A stretch of 23,887 nucleotides of DNA from a virus. Both the position numbers and the translations under genes were made by a program. The notes beneath the pieces are model-generated. The model saw only the letters and a program-made list of their open reading frames with translations. It was not told where the DNA came from and searched no databases. Position 1 is the stretch's first letter. Each line of letters begins with the position of its first letter. Location: positions 1 to 23,887 of the IMG/VR virus record IMGVR_UViG_3300028559_001543. The stretch is one strand, 5' to 3'. This document shows positions 22,595 through 23,887 of this stretch, piece after piece.

Positions 22595-22629
22595 AAGGCA
22601 GCACCAAATTAATGATGCTGCCTTTTTTT
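22595..22629 (+). terminator. Rho-independent terminator
   Basis: AAGGCAGCA (22595-22603) pairs perfectly with TGCTGCCTT (22616-22624) around a 12-base loop. Five further T bases follow (22625-22629). It ends the forward two-gene unit where it converges on the reverse-strand gene ending at 22632. Confidence 0.85.
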
Positions 22630-22631
22630 GT

Positions 22632-23267
22632 TTACGCTTTTTGTTGCTGCTTGAGCTTCCAAAGTACGTGACTCACTGCCATTGTGAAGAGTGCAGATTT
22701 GGGGGCATTGGAGCGCACTTGCTTTTTGTACACATCCCCAATCTCCAATTCATCGAAAGGCACTTCAAAGATTTTGCACTTTTCAATCTTGATTTTCCGT
22801 AGTGCCTCAATCCAGACACACAATGTTTGAAATCCTTTCGAGTCGTACAAATCAACTAAGCGCCTTTCTTTAAAGTGGTCAGTGTCGCAAATATCGCTCA
22901 TGCTCGAAGCAATCCGGCCTTTGATGTAGTTTTCAGGGTATTTCCCTTCTTTATCCCCAAAGGTCACTTTTGCAAAGAACGAGGTATTGTCCGGTGAAGT
23001 AACCTCAATTTCACCAGTGAGGCCCTGGTATTCAATTGCCCGGCGTTCTGTTTCGATCTGGTGCCCAACGCCACGTAAACGACCTGGAACTTCACCAGCT
23101 AAAGCTTCAATGTACTTTAGTCGCAATTCTTCGCCTTTTGCGATATACTGCTCAGTTGTGTCTCTTACAAAATCATGCAGCGGTCTTTTAAGTGCTGCAT
23201 TCCATTTGGCTAAATCCTGCTCTACATCGGCCAATTTAGCCTCCAATTCCTGACGGTTCATGTTCAT
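22632..23267 (-). CDS. Reverse-strand protein of unknown function with N-terminal coiled coil
   Basis: This 211-residue protein begins MNMNRQELEAKLADVEQDL, a coiled coil of about 70 residues. A mixed domain with several aromatic and charged strands follows at about 80-190, then a basic helical end (W-K-L-K-Q-Q-Q-K). No catalytic motif was recognised. A second Met two codons in is an equally good start. A small upstream gene overlaps the start by 32 bases. Together with the partial gene further upstream it forms a reverse-strand cluster that faces the late genes, so it may belong to another transcription programme or to host-type sequence next to the phage module. Confidence 0.6.
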   Translation of the reverse strand: MNMNRQELEAKLADVEQDLAKWNAALKRPLHDFVRDTTEQYIAKGEELRLKYIEALAGEVPGRLRGVGHQIETERRAIEYQGLTGEIEVTSPDNTSFFAKVTFGDKEGKYPENYIKGRIASSMSDICDTDHFKERRLVDLYDSKGFQTLCVWIEALRKIKIEKCKIFEVPFDELEIGDVYKKQVRSNAPKSALFTMAVSHVLWKLKQQQKA

Positions 23268-23379
23268 ATTTCTTGAATGATGTTAACAAATCAATCTGAA
23301 ATATGAGGTCTTGTTTTTCGCTGTTATCAGCGTATTTCATGAAGGATAAGAGTAAATCAATTTGGTCATCAATCGGCAT
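23236..23379 (-). CDS. Short reverse-strand ORF, 47 residues
   Basis: On the minus strand, ATG at 23379-23377 opens a 47-codon frame ending in TAA at 23238-23236. The product starts MPIDDQIDLLLSFMKYADNS and is an amphipathic helix-like, Leu/Ile/Asp-rich protein. It lies 26 bases downstream of the partial membrane protein gene and overlaps the start of the 211-residue gene by 32 bases. This close packing in one direction supports it being translated. It is too short for a family call and could be a chance ORF. Confidence 0.4.
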   Translation of the reverse strand: MPIDDQIDLLLSFMKYADNSEKQDLIFQIDLLTSFKKYEHEPSGIGG

Positions 23380-23405
23380 AAAATCAGGGGCAATGGCTGC
23401 CGAAC

Positions 23406-23887
23406 CTATGGCCCCGTTTGAAAATTTGTTTGTTGTGAGGTTTGTGGGCTGTTGTAGTATGCGCCAATGTCTGCCTGAGTTACTTGCCCGTCACCGTTGA
23501 CATCGGCCCCGCCATTTGTTTCTGCCATGTACCACAGTACCCGAATAGCAACGGCAACGCCATAAAGCACCTTTGCCCAAAAGCCCAGGGCGAAGACAAG
23601 GCCCACAATTAATCCAGTTTGTGCCTCTGCCCTACCCGATTCGCGCTGATTAAAACTTGTTACTTCATCCGTGATCGCTGCCACGGCTTTGTTTTGGTTG
23701 TCAGTCAGTGCGTTGTACCTGGCTTCCAAGATCGCTTTTTGAGCTTTCAAATCAGCCTTGAGCGCCTTTACTTGAGGCTCCAACTTCTGAGCTACCCAAC
23801 CCTTTGCTTTTTTGTAGTCGCGCTTGAAATGGCTATTCCTTGGAGAATTAAGCACAGCCCAAAAAGCATTGTCGATCCTGGTTTGAA
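23406..23887 (-). CDS. Membrane protein with dockerin/EF-hand-type loop (5' end outside window)
   Basis: The frame is open to the window edge (23887), so the true N-terminus probably lies outside; GTG 23855 is a possible internal start. The visible part has a basic N-terminal stretch and a coiled coil (Q-V-K-A-L-K-A-D-L-K-A-Q-K-A-I-L-E-A). One or two membrane segments follow (T-G-L-I-V-G-L-V-F-A-L-G-F-W and V-L-Y-G-V-A-V-A-I-R-V-L-W). A 12-residue loop D-V-N-G-D-G-Q-V-T-Q-A-D has Asp/Asn at positions 1, 3, 5 and 12, as in EF-hand and dockerin calcium loops. Only one such loop is present, while dockerins have two. The Gln/Asn/Thr-rich tail after it looks disordered. Function is unknown. Confidence 0.55.
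   Translation of the reverse strand, partial: QTRIDNAFWAVLNSPRNSHFKRDYKKAKGWVAQKLEPQVKALKADLKAQKAILEARYNALTDNQNKAVAAITDEVTSFNQRESGRAEAQTGLIVGLVFALGFWAKVLYGVAVAIRVLWYMAETNGGADVNGDGQVTQADIGAYYNSPQTSQQTNFQTGP

Noticed and set aside
1-23887. tRNA, rRNA, CRISPR array, insertion sequence or integrase
   Set aside because: No cloverleaf-like sequence, regular spaced repeats, transposase or recombinase motifs were found on either strand.

Overview
The window reads as the virion-structure and lysis region of a tailed phage or prophage of a Bacteroidota host. The phage assignment rests on a tape measure protein, an HK97-type prohead protease followed by a major capsid protein, a portal protein and a holin. 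No tail sheath gene is visible, so a siphovirus-like tail is likely. The Bacteroidota assignment rests on signal peptides ending in Gly-Gln (three genes obey the Bacteroidetes 'Q-rule'), weak or absent Shine-Dalgarno sites, AT-rich leaders, -7 elements loosely like TAnnTTTG, and tail proteins of the kind found in that phylum's phages. No integrase, terminase, attachment site, tRNA or CRISPR array is visible, so free phage and prophage cannot be told apart.

Layout. 1-7819 (+): a tail module holding the end of an upstream gene, a tail-completion-like protein, the tape measure protein, two large tail-tip/baseplate-like proteins and two small overlapping ORFs. 7908-10717 (+): a head module with prohead protease (fused to a scaffold-like tail), major capsid protein and a small structural protein. 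10729-17867 (+): an export and lysis module with a fibre-like protein bearing a signal peptide, a second secreted protein, a holin, a lipoprotein and a secreted subtilisin-like protease with an FnIII domain. 17864-20381 (+): a small protein, the portal, a connector-like protein and a Cys-rich zinc-ribbon-like protein. 20441-20671 (-): a lone reverse gene with its own promoter and terminator. 20790-22566 (+): two separately terminated genes, then a two-gene unit with its own promoter and terminator. 22632-23887 (-): three reverse-strand genes ending in a partial membrane protein with a dockerin/EF-hand-type loop.

Most plus-strand genes are coupled by ATGA (or GTGA) stop/start overlaps, which implies long polycistronic late transcripts. 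The gene order is unusual: the portal lies about 8 kb downstream of the capsid gene, with the fibre and lysis genes in between.

The most unusual part is 10729-17867, where four of five consecutive genes carry export signals around a holin. One of them is a subtilase with an intact catalytic motif set, and no conventional endolysin is seen in the window. Also notable are two self-contained 'moron-like' units (20441-20671 and 22103-22566) whose promoter regions share GTGTATG-type half-sites at about one-and-a-third helical-turn spacing, suggesting one regulator controls both.
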